From positions 1,364,001-1,428,000 of the forward strand of contig NZ_CM004509.1 of the NCBI RefSeq assembly GCF_001693435.1: a DNA stretch of 64,000 nucleotides, in the 5' to 3' direction. The translations under genes were made by a program, and so were the position numbers. Numbering within the stretch: the stretch's first letter is position 1; each line of letters starts with the position of its first letter. Of this stretch, positions 39,972-49,296 are shown piece after piece. The notes under the pieces are model-generated. The model was given only the letters and a program-made list of their open reading frames with translations, ran no database searches and was not told the DNA's origin. The DNA is from Gilliamella sp. wkB7 (GTDB lineage: Bacteria > Pseudomonadota > Gammaproteobacteria > Enterobacterales > Orbaceae).

Positions 39972-40508
39972 CTAAGATTCTGCTTTTATCTTTTTTGGTA
40001 AATCCGCTAAGCTGTCAATAACCCAATCAGCTTGAGCTAATGCTTCATCCGTAACTATATCCCCAGTCTTTACTAGTACTGTTTTTTTAACACTAGCACG
40101 TTTACCTGATAATAAGTCAGAAATTCTATCACCAACCATATATGAATTAGTGATATCTATGTTTAGCTCTTTAGCTGCAGTTTGGATCATACCCGGATTT
40201 GGTTTTCGACATTCACATGTATCTAATAAAGGATCATGCGGACAATAATAGATACCGTCTAAATCCACACCTCGATCTTGTAATGACCAATCCATCCATT
40301 CTGTCAGGACATTAAATTGTTTTTCTGTGAATTTATTTCTTGCAATCCCAGATTGGTTAGTTGTAATAACCAATAAAAAGCCCATTTTTTTCAACTCTTG
40401 CATTGCATCAATGACACCATCAATAAAATGAAATTTATCAATTGTATGTACATAATTATAATCGATATTAATGGTCCCATCTCGATCTAAAAAAATAGCT
40501 GGTTTCAT
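39972..40508 (-). CDS. gmhB: D-glycero-beta-D-manno-heptose 1,7-bisphosphate 7-phosphatase
   Basis: It removes the 7-phosphate in ADP-heptose synthesis for the lipopolysaccharide inner core. A HAD enzyme of 178 residues (E. coli 191): DRDGT near residue 8 with the nucleophile Asp, VITTNQSG motif II, zinc site CPHDP...[10 protein letters not shown] and GDRISDLL motif IV. The zinc loop is shorter than in E. coli, with seven residues fewer between the Cys pairs. It is divergent from metN and upstream of the rRNA operon, the same neighbourhood as metNIQ-gmhB-rrnH in E. coli. Confidence 0.94.
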   Translation of the reverse strand: MKPAIFLDRDGTINIDYNYVHTIDKFHFIDGVIDAMQELKKMGFLLVITTNQSGIARNKFTEKQFNVLTEWMDWSLQDRGVDLDGIYYCPHDPLLDTCECRKPNPGMIQTAAKELNIDITNSYMVGDRISDLLSGKRASVKKTVLVKTGDIVTDEALAQADWVIDSLADLPKKIKAES

Positions 40509-40565
40509 GTTAATTTGTTTCCCTTTTGCTTAGATATTCCGCGAATTTGCATAGCATATTATTGA

Positions 40566-40594
40566 TTGACTTAGATGTCTAGACGTCTTAATAT
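40566..40594 (+). promoter_or_regulatory. metNIQ promoter with two tandem MetJ boxes in the spacer
   Basis: TTGACT (40566-40571), 17-base spacer, TAATAT (40589-40594). The spacer is filled by AGATGTCT (40573-40580) and AGACGTCT (40581-40588), two adjacent met boxes; the second is the perfect consensus. MetJ with SAM bound there would block RNA polymerase directly. Motifs are seen; repression is inferred from the family. Confidence 0.9.
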
Positions 40595-40624
40595 TCACTT
40601 ATTCACACATTGTCTTTATATATT

Positions 40625-41656
40625 ATGATACAACTACAACATATTTCGAAAATATTTGAACATAATAATACGCCAATTCATGCATTAAAGGACATTACAA
40701 TTCATGTACCCAAAGGCAAAATTTATGGTGTTATTGGTAAGTCTGGTGCAGGAAAAAGTACCCTTATTCGCTGTGTCAATCTTTTAGAAAGACCCACGAG
40801 TGGTAAAATATTTTTTGATAATCAAGAAATCACCCATTTATCAAATCGTAAACTTATAGAAGTACGTCGCAAAATTAGCATGATTTTTCAACATTTCAAT
40901 CTGCTTTCTTCACGCACAGTCTTTGATAATATTGCATTTCCACTTGAGCTAAATAAAACACCTAAAGCTGTCATTAAACAAAAAGTAAGTGAACTTATTG
41001 ATTTAGTTGGATTAACTGAAAAAGCCAATACCTATCCAGCTAATTTATCGGGTGGTCAAAAGCAACGTGTTGCTATAGCAAGAGCTTTAGCTAGTGATCC
41101 CAAAGTCTTATTATGTGATGAAGCAACCAGTGCACTCGACCCTGAAACAACGCGTTCTATTTTGGCATTATTAAAAGATATTAACCAAAAATTAGGTTTA
41201 ACCATTTTATTAATTACCCATGAGATGGATGTTGTTAAACAAATTTGTGATCAAGTTGCCGTTATTAGTAATGGAGAATTAGTTGAGCAATCATCAGTGG
41301 GGGAAATGTTTTCACATGCAAAAACAGATATTGCGCGTCAATTTATTCAATCAACTTTACACCTTAATATTCCTGAAGATTATTTAGTAAAACTATCGTC
41401 TGAATATAAAGAAGGACTTAATCCTTTGGTTAGTTTTGAGTTTACCGGTGTTTCAGTTGATTTACCGTTATTATCACAAATTTCTAAAGAGTTTGATATT
41501 GATAGCAATATTATTAGTGCACAAATGGATTATGCAGGAGGTGTTAAATTCGGATTAATGTTAGCTGAAATAAGAGGAAACCCCAAAAGCACAGCATCAG
41601 CAATTCAGTTTTTAGAAAAAAATAACACTAAAGTAGAGGTGCTTGGCTATGTTTAA
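40625..41656 (+). CDS. metN: Methionine ABC transporter ATP-binding protein
   Basis: ATPase of the D/L-methionine importer. It has 343 residues, the same as E. coli. Walker [10 protein letters not shown] near 38, Q-loop [15 protein letters not shown], signature LSGGQKQRV near 140, Walker [12 protein letters not shown] and H-loop THEMD. The C-terminal ACT-like C2 domain, which senses methionine by trans-inhibition, is present and ends VEVLGYV. I chose ATG 40625; a TTG-started extension would read into the operator region. It overlaps metI by 8 bases. Confidence 0.96.
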   Translation: MIQLQHISKIFEHNNTPIHALKDITIHVPKGKIYGVIGKSGAGKSTLIRCVNLLERPTSGKIFFDNQEITHLSNRKLIEVRRKISMIFQHFNLLSSRTVFDNIAFPLELNKTPKAVIKQKVSELIDLVGLTEKANTYPANLSGGQKQRVAIARALASDPKVLLCDEATSALDPETTRSILALLKDINQKLGLTILLITHEMDVVKQICDQVAVISNGELVEQSSVGEMFSHAKTDIARQFIQSTLHLNIPEDYLVKLSSEYKEGLNPLVSFEFTGVSVDLPLLSQISKEFDIDSNIISAQMDYAGGVKFGLMLAEIRGNPKSTASAIQFLEKNNTKVEVLGYV

Positions 41657-42410
41657 TTTTATTCCATCATTTAAGCCTTTTGAGTCATTATTTAGATATT
41701 TAGCAGGACACGACTTTTGGGCAAATTTTGTAGCATTTTGTTCTTCATTTAATGGATTTAATGAAGCTATGCTATTCAAAATGGCACAAGCAACGGATGA
41801 AACATTATATATGGTTATCCTATCTGGTTTTTGGGGGACAGTAATAGGTTTACCCATTGGTATATTACTTTATACCACCCGTAAAGGACAAATTCTAGAT
41901 TGTTATACAGCCAATAGCACGCTGTCATTTATTACTAACGTGTTTCGTTCCATACCTTTTATTATATTAATTGTTTGGATTATTCCATTTACTACAATTT
42001 TAATGGGAACTTTTATCGGTAAACAAGCTGCAGTGGTTCCATTAAGTATTGGTGTATCTCCATTAATTGCACGTATGATTGAAAATGCCTTATTGGATGT
42101 ACCCAAAGGACTAATTGAGGCGGCTCGCTCAATGGGCGCAACTCCATTACAAATTATATATAAAGTTCTATTACCTGAATCATTACCGGTAATAGTCAAC
42201 AGCATGACAATCACATTAATTACTCTTACTGGATATATTGCCATGGCTGGAGCCGTTGGTGCTGGAGGTTTAGGTCAACTTGCTATTCAATATGGTTATA
42301 ATGGCTACAAGCCTGCTATAATGAATACGGTTTTAATTATATTAATTGTTATTGTTTTTATTATACAATTTATTGGTAATAGGATTGTCAAACGCGTTTC
42401 GCATCACTAA
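41649..42410 (+). CDS. metI: Methionine ABC transporter permease with N-terminal extension
   Basis: The membrane subunit of the methionine importer. The core matches E. coli MetI (217 residues): [16 protein letters not shown], the coupling-helix region [16 protein letters not shown] and [17 protein letters not shown]. From ATG 41649 the protein has 253 residues, about 40 more than E. coli at the N-terminus, aromatic-rich ([18 protein letters not shown]). An in-frame ATG at 41769 would give the enteric length but lacks a good ribosome site. The ATG at 41649 has GAGGTG upstream and the metN-overlap geometry expected for coupling. Confidence 0.94.
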   Translation: MFNFIPSFKPFESLFRYLAGHDFWANFVAFCSSFNGFNEAMLFKMAQATDETLYMVILSGFWGTVIGLPIGILLYTTRKGQILDCYTANSTLSFITNVFRSIPFIILIVWIIPFTTILMGTFIGKQAAVVPLSIGVSPLIARMIENALLDVPKGLIEAARSMGATPLQIIYKVLLPESLPVIVNSMTITLITLTGYIAMAGAVGAGGLGQLAIQYGYNGYKPAIMNTVLIILIVIVFIIQFIGNRIVKRVSHH

Positions 42411-42424
42411 TTTTGGAGGAATTT

Positions 42425-43324
42425 ATGTCTATTAAAAAGCTAGCACTCATTACCACATTGGTAAGTTCATTTTTTTTAACTGGTTGTGATAATAATCAAA
42501 CAACCGTTTCAGATAATAAATCAGAAGAACCGACTAAAGTTAGCATGGTTAAAGTAGGCGTTATTTCAGGTCCTGAACAAGAAGTTGCAGAAGTCGTTAA
42601 GCAACAAGCCAAAGATCTTTATAACCTAGATGTTGAACTTGTTATTTTTAATGATTATGTTACACCAAACCAAGCATTAAATGATGGCTTAATCGATATT
42701 AATGCTTTTCAACATAAACCTTATTTAGATGAACAAATAAAAGAACGCGGCTATAAACTAGCCGTTGTCGGTAACTCATTTGTTTACCCTATTGCTAGCT
42801 ATTCCCATAAATTAAAACCAATTGATAACGCAACTGAAACAGGTGAAGGTATAAAAGTAACTTCACCTCGTGGCGAAACTTTCTTTATTGCCGCTAATTC
42901 AACTATTGCCATTCCAAATGATCCAACCAATTTAGGTCGTGCATTACTCTTATTACAACACGAAGGGATGATTACTGTTGATGAATCGAAAGGTTTACTA
43001 CCAACCGTTCTTGATATCACAAGTAACCCTTATAATTACAAAATTGTTGAGCTAGAAGCACCAATGCTACCGCGTTCATTAGACGATGCACAAATTGATC
43101 TTGCTATTATCAATAATGCCTTTGCAGGACAAGCAAATTTAACGCCAAGCAAAGATGGTATATTTGTTGAAGATAAAGAATCACCTTATGTTAATATTAT
43201 TGTAGCCCGAGAAGCTGACAAAGATAATGAGAACGTCAAAAACTTTGTTAAAGCCTATCAAACCGATGCGGTAGCACAAAAAGCTGATCAAATTTTCAAT
43301 GGCGGTGCAATTCGCGGTTGGTAA
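42425..43324 (+). CDS. metQ: Methionine-binding lipoprotein MetQ
   Basis: The periplasmic binding lipoprotein that feeds methionine to MetNI. It has 299 residues from ATG 42425 (TTTGGAGG upstream). The lipobox LTGC at 18-21 marks lipidation of Cys21. NlpA/MetQ-family segments are seen: VGVISGPEQEVAEVV, FNDYVTPNQALNDG, DINAFQHKPYLDEQ, IPNDPTNLGRALLLLQ and DLAIINNAFAGQA. It ends the metNIQ operon before an intrinsic terminator. Confidence 0.96.
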   Translation: MSIKKLALITTLVSSFFLTGCDNNQTTVSDNKSEEPTKVSMVKVGVISGPEQEVAEVVKQQAKDLYNLDVELVIFNDYVTPNQALNDGLIDINAFQHKPYLDEQIKERGYKLAVVGNSFVYPIASYSHKLKPIDNATETGEGIKVTSPRGETFFIAANSTIAIPNDPTNLGRALLLLQHEGMITVDESKGLLPTVLDITSNPYNYKIVELEAPMLPRSLDDAQIDLAIINNAFAGQANLTPSKDGIFVEDKESPYVNIIVAREADKDNENVKNFVKAYQTDAVAQKADQIFNGGAIRGW

Positions 43325-43353
43325 TAATTTATGAATTATCAACTATAAATATC

Positions 43354-43385
43354 TTTCCGCTGACCAATAAATCAGCGGAAAAATA
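43354..43385 (+). terminator. Terminator after metNIQ
   Basis: Perfect 10-bp arms TTTCCGCTGA (43354-43363) and TCAGCGGAAA (43372-43381) with an 8-base loop, 29 bases past the metQ stop. The flanking tract is A/T-rich rather than pure T. Confidence 0.75.
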
Positions 43386-43446
43386 ATATAGAAAGAATCA
43401 ATAAAACTATTTAAATTTTACCATTAATGAATAAAAATCTTAAATA

Positions 43447-44160
43447 ATGACATATCAAATCAAACCTATCGGTATTATTCATTCCCCCTACAGCGAAAAA
43501 TTTGCTGTCCCTCGACAACCCAATTTAGTTACCGCAGGTCAAGGCGAACTTCATCTATTAGCACCATATAATAATACTGTTAGTGTTAAAGGATTAGAAC
43601 AATTTTCACATTTATGGCTATTATTTCAGTTTCATCATATTGAGCCAGAAAAGTGGCGTTTAACTGTGCGTCCACCTCGCTTGGGTGGAAATAAAACATT
43701 AGGTGTATTTGCTACCAGATCACCTTTTCGCCCCAATCATATTGGACTTTCAGCTGTCGAATTAAAAGATATTGTCATTAAAAATAAGCAAATTATTTTG
43801 AAATTAGGCAGTATTGATTTAGTTGATGGCACACCAATTATCGATATTAAACCTTACATACCCTATTGTGATAGTTACCCTACAGCTATTGCTGGTTATG
43901 CTCAATCAGAGCCTGAGAGAAAAATCACAGTTGAATTTTCACCGCAAGCACAATTGAGTCTAACTTCATACCTATCAACTTACCCACACCTTACAGAATT
44001 AATTACGCAGGTTATTTCTCAAGATCCAAGACCTGCATATAAACAAAATAATATTGAGCAACAAGAATATGGACTGACACTTTATCAATTTAATATAAAA
44101 TGCAAAATCAGTAACCAACACGCAATTGTTGAAGATATCACTATAGATAAGAAGAAATAG
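43447..44160 (+). CDS. trmO: tRNA-Thr (adenine(37)-N6)-methyltransferase TrmO
   Basis: It methylates N6 of t6A37 in tRNA-Thr using SAM. It has 237 residues (E. coli TsaA/YaeB 235). The UPF0066 beta-barrel domain is seen: IGIIHSPYSEKFAVPRQP, FSHLWLLFQFH, RLGGNKTLGVFATRSPFRPN, GLSAVELK and DLVDGTPIIDIKPYIPY, followed by the C-terminal domain with DPRPAYK. In E. coli it lies near metNIQ-rcsF, so local order is partly kept; rcsF is not seen here. Confidence 0.95.
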   Translation: MTYQIKPIGIIHSPYSEKFAVPRQPNLVTAGQGELHLLAPYNNTVSVKGLEQFSHLWLLFQFHHIEPEKWRLTVRPPRLGGNKTLGVFATRSPFRPNHIGLSAVELKDIVIKNKQIILKLGSIDLVDGTPIIDIKPYIPYCDSYPTAIAGYAQSEPERKITVEFSPQAQLSLTSYLSTYPHLTELITQVISQDPRPAYKQNNIEQQEYGLTLYQFNIKCKISNQHAIVEDITIDKKK

Positions 44161-44478
44161 TTAAAACTTGTCACTTTTTATTGATAAAGAACGAAGGTAT
44201 CCGCTTTGAATAACTTTTAATAATTGGCGATAAATCTAATAACCTATTAAATAATAAGGTATTAACTGTTGTGAAAAAATTTTCAAATTAATAACTTGTT
44301 TTAAAATACTTAACTAAAAATTTATTTGTAAAGGAAATTTACAAAAATATCATCTAAATAAACAAAAAAGACTGGTATATTTACATAACTTTGATAAATT
44401 AAATACGGGTTTAATTTCCCTATATTTCCCTTAACCACTAAAATTTCATAAATTTTAGTGGTTCTTTTAAACGAAATA
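44161..44478. other. Intergenic region with terminator between trmO and hslO
   Basis: About 320 bases between convergent genes. The only feature found is a strong hairpin at 44433-44463. The rest is AT-rich with no gene. Confidence 0.5.
44433..44468. terminator. Terminator between trmO and hslO
   Basis: Arms AACCACTAAAATTT (44433-44446) and AAATTTTAGTGGTT (44450-44463) pair perfectly over 14 bp with a CAT loop, followed by CTTTT on the plus strand. It sits 16 bases from the hslO stop, so it may act in both directions. Confidence 0.7.
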
Positions 44479-45342
44479 TTAATGGTATTGAGGATTTTGT
44501 TTATTTCTCATTTGAGTAATATCAATCGTATCAAAGATGTAATGCTTTCCACAATAATCACAATGAATATCAATCTTTCCATCATCTTCATTTAGAATTT
44601 CATCAATTTCGTTAGCGGGTAAAGTCATTAAACTATCTTCACAACGTTGACGAGAGCATCCACATTTAAAAATAATATTATGAGTTTCAAAAAGCCTAAC
44701 TTCTTCTTGATTGTAAAGACGATATAAAATTTCTTCAGTTGATAGCCCGAATAACTCGTCACTAGTAATTGTTTCAGTCAAAGCGCTAAGATGCTCAAAT
44801 GAATCGGTTGCATTTTCATTACTAGGTAAAACTTGCAGTAAAATTCCTGAAGCCATTAACTTACCTTCAAATAAACCTATTTTAACAAACAACCTAGTTG
44901 GTAACTGTTCTGACTGTATAAAATAGTTTTCTATACAGCCTATTAATGAATCTTTTTCCAAACCAACTATGCCTTGATAGCGTTCGCCATTTTTGGGTGT
45001 AATTGTGATAACTATATAGCCATTACCTACCATATCTTTAAGTGAAGCATTATCAGCGATACTACTATTAATTCGAGCAACACCACGCAACTCTTGCTGA
45101 TTATTACCATTAACTACAGCTAAAGAGAGTGGGCCATCACCCTGTAATTGTACAGCAATATCACCTTCAAATTTTAAAGTGGCAGTTAATAAGCTGGTTG
45201 CAACTAATAATTCGCCTAATAACTTTTGTACTGCTATTGGATAATTATGATTATCTAAAATGGCTTGGTATGTCTGTTCAAGACGGGTAATTTCACCGCG
45301 AATAGGATGATTATCAAATAAAAATCGATTTAGAGTATCCAT
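44479..45342 (-). CDS. hslO: Redox-regulated chaperonin Hsp33
   Basis: A cytoplasmic holdase activated by oxidation. It has 287 residues from ATG 45342 (E. coli 292). Seen: [39 protein letters not shown] and the C-terminal zinc switch CGC near 230 with CDYC near 265 (CxC-x27-30-CxxC). The ATG lies one base beyond the hslR stop, so hslR-hslO are coupled as in E. coli. A longer start within hslR (45372) is open but adds residues absent from relatives. Confidence 0.95.
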   Translation of the reverse strand: MDTLNRFLFDNHPIRGEITRLEQTYQAILDNHNYPIAVQKLLGELLVATSLLTATLKFEGDIAVQLQGDGPLSLAVVNGNNQQELRGVARINSSIADNASLKDMVGNGYIVITITPKNGERYQGIVGLEKDSLIGCIENYFIQSEQLPTRLFVKIGLFEGKLMASGILLQVLPSNENATDSFEHLSALTETITSDELFGLSTEEILYRLYNQEEVRLFETHNIIFKCGCSRQRCEDSLMTLPANEIDEILNEDDGKIDIHCDYCGKHYIFDTIDITQMRNKQNPQYH

Positions 45343-45343
45343 A

Positions 45344-45742
45344 TTAGTTGTTGTCACCTTTTTGTCTATCATATTTAAATTTAAGCAAATTTCGTCGCTC
45401 TTTTTTATCGGGTCTTCTATTAGGATGCGGCATAGTTAATGCATTAAGCTTGCGTGCTTCTGCCATTTTATCGCGCTTAGCAATACTATCGAGAGTTTCT
45501 CGATAAAGAAATTGGGCTTCAATGGCAGTTCTTCTTTGACTACTAATAGCCAAAATTTGAATCGTTTTTTGTTCAGAACCCTGACGAAGTGTCAACATTG
45601 CCCCAACTTCAACAATTTTACTTGGTTTAGCACGTTGCCCATTGTAATGAACTTTACCACCATCAATCATTTCTCTGGCTAGAGAACGGGTTTTATAAAA
45701 TCTTGCAGCCCACAACCATTTATCTAATCTTACTAATTCCAT
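45344..45742 (-). CDS. hslR: Ribosome-associated heat shock protein Hsp15
   Basis: It binds free 50S subunits carrying nascent chains (recycling after stalled translation). It has 132 residues (E. coli 133) with an S4 RNA-binding domain: [20 protein letters not shown] and [15 protein letters not shown], then the C-terminal [19 protein letters not shown]. The start is ATG 45742 behind GAGG; a frame open to 45769 has no better site. First gene of hslR-hslO. Confidence 0.95.
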   Translation of the reverse strand: MELVRLDKWLWAARFYKTRSLAREMIDGGKVHYNGQRAKPSKIVEVGAMLTLRQGSEQKTIQILAISSQRRTAIEAQFLYRETLDSIAKRDKMAEARKLNALTMPHPNRRPDKKERRNLLKFKYDRQKGDNN

Positions 45743-45845
45743 CACTACCTCATATAATTTTATTATCAAAGCCAGTTTGATATTAAAATTGATGCAACCA
45801 ATTAAATAGTTTGTTACAAATTATATAAGATTGCTTTTTTTAAAA

Positions 45846-47453
45846 TCAATGTTGGGGGTTAACAATAAACTCATTGCCATTTGTAAAAAATATACCGGAT
45901 AAACCAAATGGTGAAATATCACCATGTAAATCGGCATTATAATTGAAAGCGTTAGGAGGTTCTTTAACTAACTTCCATTCGTCAAGAAGTAAACTGCTTA
46001 TACCGTATGCTGAGATGTGCAATGATAAAAACTCAGTTTGCAATGAATTAACTTTGGCAACAGCCTCAACCATTCCACCACTTACTAATGAACTAAAATT
46101 CAATAGGGTATTATACTGTGGATCAAATTTTACTACCAGATCAGGATAGTTAATATCGATCCCATTAATCGAACCTTTTTCAGCTTTTAAAAATAAAGTT
46201 CCAAAATATAAGCCCAATTTTTTATCTTTGACTAAAATTACATCGGAACCAGAAGCTTCGAAATTAATTAAAGTAAATGGATAAGTACGATTAGTATTAA
46301 TTAACATGCTTGGTAACACTGTTAATTCATTGATTACAACTTGACTAAAGACGTCTGGCAATAAAAATTGTTCTAATTTTTCGGTTATTTTACAATCAAC
46401 GCCCGCTAATAATAGCTTACTTAAATATAATGAGTTATTCTTCCATATACCCGAAAAATTCACATTGCCATTATTCCAAGTTGCCATTGCTTTTTGGATA
46501 TCGACTTGTTGATCATTTAAAGCTAATTGAAGCAATACCGATGAAAACGTATTATTATGCCAGACAACGCTATCAGCATTAAAAACAATAGAACCATCCT
46601 CAACATGCCATCGATCATCATATCGTAGGTTAGCTGTTTCAAGATTACCTTTATCAATAATTAAAAAAGGCAACTGTATACTGCTTTCAAAAATAGACAA
46701 CTGGCGAAGCGTTAATTTTGGTAATACAGATAAATATTTATCAAAATAATTATCATCCGTTGTTTGGAAATGAATATGGCTTACTTTCAATTGTTCAATA
46801 TCTAAACTATTATCTGATAATATTTTTAATTTACTCACAAAAAAGCCTTTATCAAAATTCCCTCCTAAATTAGTGATAGAAGTAATATTATCGCGATGAA
46901 ATCCTTGAATAAGAACTTTATTCATTGGTAGCTGGTTAAGGGAAACGTGTTGTGATGTTAGATCAAACTGATACTTTCCATCACCGGATGAATTAAATGG
47001 TTTAATACCGCCATTTAATTTTTGTAAAGATAAATTTATTTGCCCATTATTAAAGGAAGTATTAACAATAGAATCAACTAGTTTTAACGTATCTGCTGTA
47101 AAACTATCATGTTTAATATCTGGATTATAATTAATTACACCATTTATAACAGTAATATACTTAAAATGGTTCAATTGCCAAAGATTATTTTTATCTAATC
47201 CAATGACTAATTTAGGAATTCTAACTATTTCCTGTTTTTCATTACTAATAATTACATTATCAAATGATAATTCATATAAATTTGCAAATGAATGATGCAT
47301 ATTATCAATTGATATAGTGTAAGAGCTTAATTTTGATAATTGTTGACTGGCTATTTTTGCGCCAAAAGAAGTCTGTAGCAAAAAATAAGGTAAAAAAACA
47401 AAAAAACAAACAATTGTCGATAAAATAATTATAAAAAGTTTTAATCGTCGCAT
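45846..47453 (-). CDS. AsmA-family protein, YicH-like
   Basis: A 535-residue protein with one N-terminal membrane helix (about residues 5-27) and a long periplasmic part, resembling E. coli YicH in length and in segments such as YFLLQTSFGAKIASQQLSK, LENVTF-like LSFDNVIISN, NGGIKPFNSSGDGKYQFDL, VLIQGF and TNLGGNF. AsmA proteins are beta-rich bridge-like proteins implicated in phospholipid transport to the outer membrane. Sequence identity to YicH is low, so I give no symbol. ATG 47453 is used; GTG 47468 is in frame. Confidence 0.75.
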   Translation of the reverse strand: MRRLKLFIIILSTIVCFFVFLPYFLLQTSFGAKIASQQLSKLSSYTISIDNMHHSFANLYELSFDNVIISNEKQEIVRIPKLVIGLDKNNLWQLNHFKYITVINGVINYNPDIKHDSFTADTLKLVDSIVNTSFNNGQINLSLQKLNGGIKPFNSSGDGKYQFDLTSQHVSLNQLPMNKVLIQGFHRDNITSITNLGGNFDKGFFVSKLKILSDNSLDIEQLKVSHIHFQTTDDNYFDKYLSVLPKLTLRQLSIFESSIQLPFLIIDKGNLETANLRYDDRWHVEDGSIVFNADSVVWHNNTFSSVLLQLALNDQQVDIQKAMATWNNGNVNFSGIWKNNSLYLSKLLLAGVDCKITEKLEQFLLPDVFSQVVINELTVLPSMLINTNRTYPFTLINFEASGSDVILVKDKKLGLYFGTLFLKAEKGSINGIDINYPDLVVKFDPQYNTLLNFSSLVSGGMVEAVAKVNSLQTEFLSLHISAYGISSLLLDEWKLVKEPPNAFNYNADLHGDISPFGLSGIFFTNGNEFIVNPQH

Positions 47454-47685
47454 AAATAGACTAATCACTAAAATAAATTATTTAATAATTACATTACGAT
47501 ACCCCATTTTAATCAAAATAGCATCTGATTTCGATACAAATGATTTGTGATTGAGTCAGTTTTAAAGTTAATATATAAAAATAAGTGTATTTAAAATAAA
47601 AAATAAAATAAATAGCTTTTCTACTGTATATAAAGGTAGGTTTGTTATTTTTTATTTGTTAAAAAGTAAAACGGGAGAAACAGAG

Positions 47686-48162
47686 ATGAAACAAATCCCA
47701 ATGACGGTAAAGGGAGCCGAATTATTACGTGCGGAATTGGAAGAGCTGAAAAACGTTAAACGACCGCAAATTACAGCAGCCATTGCCGAAGCTAGAGCAC
47801 ACGGGGATTTAAAAGAAAATGCCGAATATCATGCAGCAAGAGAACAACAAGGTTTTTGCGAGGGGCGTATTCAAGAAATCGAAGGTAAATTATCACAAGC
47901 GCAAATTATCGACATTACTAAAGTGAAAAATACTGGAAGAATAATTTTCGGTGCAACGGTTACAGTAATAAATGTAGATACGGATGAAGAAACCACCTAT
48001 CGAATCGTTGGTGATGATGAAGCTGATTATAGACAAAATCTTATTTCAGTTAACTCTCCAATTGCAAGAGGACTAATAGGCAAAGAAGATGGTGATACAG
48101 TTCAAATAAAAACACCTGGCGGTGATGTCGAATTCGATATTGTTAAAGTTGAATATATTTAA
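47686..48162 (+). CDS. greA: Transcription elongation factor GreA
   Basis: It rescues backtracked RNA polymerase by stimulating transcript cleavage. It has 158 residues, the same as E. coli. Seen: [17 protein letters not shown], the coiled-coil tip with [19 protein letters not shown] (catalytic acidic tip D/E near 41-44), [12 protein letters not shown] and the C-terminal FKBP-like domain with [14 protein letters not shown]. The start is ATG 47686 behind GGGAG; an in-frame TTG at 47656 is rejected because E. coli GreA begins at the equivalent of 47686. Confidence 0.97.
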   Translation: MKQIPMTVKGAELLRAELEELKNVKRPQITAAIAEARAHGDLKENAEYHAAREQQGFCEGRIQEIEGKLSQAQIIDITKVKNTGRIIFGATVTVINVDTDEETTYRIVGDDEADYRQNLISVNSPIARGLIGKEDGDTVQIKTPGGDVEFDIVKVEYI

Positions 48163-48173
48163 ATTAAAAAATG

Positions 48174-48197
48174 TACAGGGCTTACACGCCCTGTTAC
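48174..48197. terminator. Terminator between greA and yhbY
   Basis: ACAGGGC (48175-48181) and GCCCTGT (48188-48194), perfect 7-bp stem, 6-base loop, between convergent genes. Confidence 0.65.
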
Positions 48198-48202
48198 AAT
48201 TT

Positions 48203-48496
48203 CTATTTAGGTAATGAGATTTTCTTTTCTTCACTTGGCCTAAAAATAGTGAAAATCGATCCGACTTGTTGAACGGCTAGCGCATCTGTTTCGCGGATAA
48301 TGGCTTCACAAATTAACTTTTTAGTTTCGCGATCTTCTGCAGATATTTTAATTTTAATTAATTCATGGAAATTCAGGGCATTTTCAATTTCGGCTAAAAC
48401 GCCCTCGGTAAATCCATTAGCACCAATCATCACAATAGGTTTAAGGTGATGAGCTTCACTTTTTAAATACTGTTTTTGTTTATTCGATAAATTCAT
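48203..48496 (-). CDS. yhbY: Ribosome assembly RNA-binding protein YhbY (CRM domain)
   Basis: A CRM-domain protein of 97 residues, the same as E. coli, associated with pre-50S particles. Seen: LKPIVMIGANGFTEGVLAEI with the GxxG-type loop, LIKIKISAEDRETKK and the end RPSEEKKISLPK. It is divergent from rlmE and convergent with greA, the same greA-yhbY-rlmE-ftsH-folP order as in E. coli. Confidence 0.95.
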   Translation of the reverse strand: MNLSNKQKQYLKSEAHHLKPIVMIGANGFTEGVLAEIENALNFHELIKIKISAEDRETKKLICEAIIRETDALAVQQVGSIFTIFRPSEEKKISLPK

Positions 48497-48594
48497 TAAT
48501 TTTTTATCACATTAAGTTGTAATTTTGCTATTTTACCCTTATATATATGAGTAATCAATTGAAGTAACTATCTTATACTAAGGATTTATTATCT

Positions 48595-49221
48595 GTGAGT
48601 AACAAAAAACGCTCAGCAAGTTCAACGCGTTGGCTCAATGAACATTTTAATGACCGCTTTGTGCAACAGGCACAAAAAAAAGGACTACGCTCAAGAGCAT
48701 GGTTTAAATTAGAAGAAATTCAAAAAAGTGATAAATTATTCAAACCTGGTATTACTGTAGTTGATTTAGGTGCAGCACCTGGTGGTTGGTCACAATATGT
48801 TGCCTCATTGATTGGTAATAAAGGGCGTATTATTGCATGTGATTTACTTCCTATGGATCCTATCGTTGGCGTTGATTTTTTACAGGGTGATTTTAGAGAT
48901 GAACTCGTGTTGAAAGCATTATTAGAACGAGTTGGAGAAGAAAAAGTCCAAGTTGTTATGTCTGATATGGCTCCAAATATGAGTGGGCAACCGGCTGTTG
49001 ATATACCTAGAGCAATGTACTTAGTTGAACTTGCACTTGATATGTGTAGAGATGTACTTGCACATAATGGCAATTTCATCGTAAAAGTCTTTCAAGGAGA
49101 AGGGTTTGAAGAGTATTTAAAACAAGTACGCTCTATGTTTAAAACAGTCAAAATTCGTAAACCTGAAGCCTCTCGTGCAAGATCTCGAGAAGTTTATATT
49201 GTTGCAATGGGTATGAAGTAG
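48595..49221 (+). CDS. rlmE: 23S rRNA (uridine(2552)-2'-O)-methyltransferase RlmE
   Basis: It methylates U2552 in the A loop of 23S rRNA, a late 50S assembly step. It has 208 residues (E. coli 209). The catalytic tetrad Lys38, Asp124, Lys164 and Glu199 is present at the E. coli positions; the SAM loop is [14 protein letters not shown]. The start is GTG at 48595. It is followed by ftsH after 75 bases, as in the E. coli rlmE-ftsH operon. Confidence 0.97.
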   Translation: MSNKKRSASSTRWLNEHFNDRFVQQAQKKGLRSRAWFKLEEIQKSDKLFKPGITVVDLGAAPGGWSQYVASLIGNKGRIIACDLLPMDPIVGVDFLQGDFRDELVLKALLERVGEEKVQVVMSDMAPNMSGQPAVDIPRAMYLVELALDMCRDVLAHNGNFIVKVFQGEGFEEYLKQVRSMFKTVKIRKPEASRARSREVYIVAMGMK

Positions 49222-49296
49222 CCAGTTTAATAAATTTGTAGTACCATACTTCGTTAATTTTGGTCGTAACTATTATTTTTATGAGAGGTTTTTCTT

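Noticed and set aside
39588..40001. A 137-codon plus-strand frame
   Set aside because: It overlaps the rRNA promoters P1 and P2 and the end of gmhB, and its Phe/Cys/Tyr-rich sequence is typical of AT-rich noncoding DNA.
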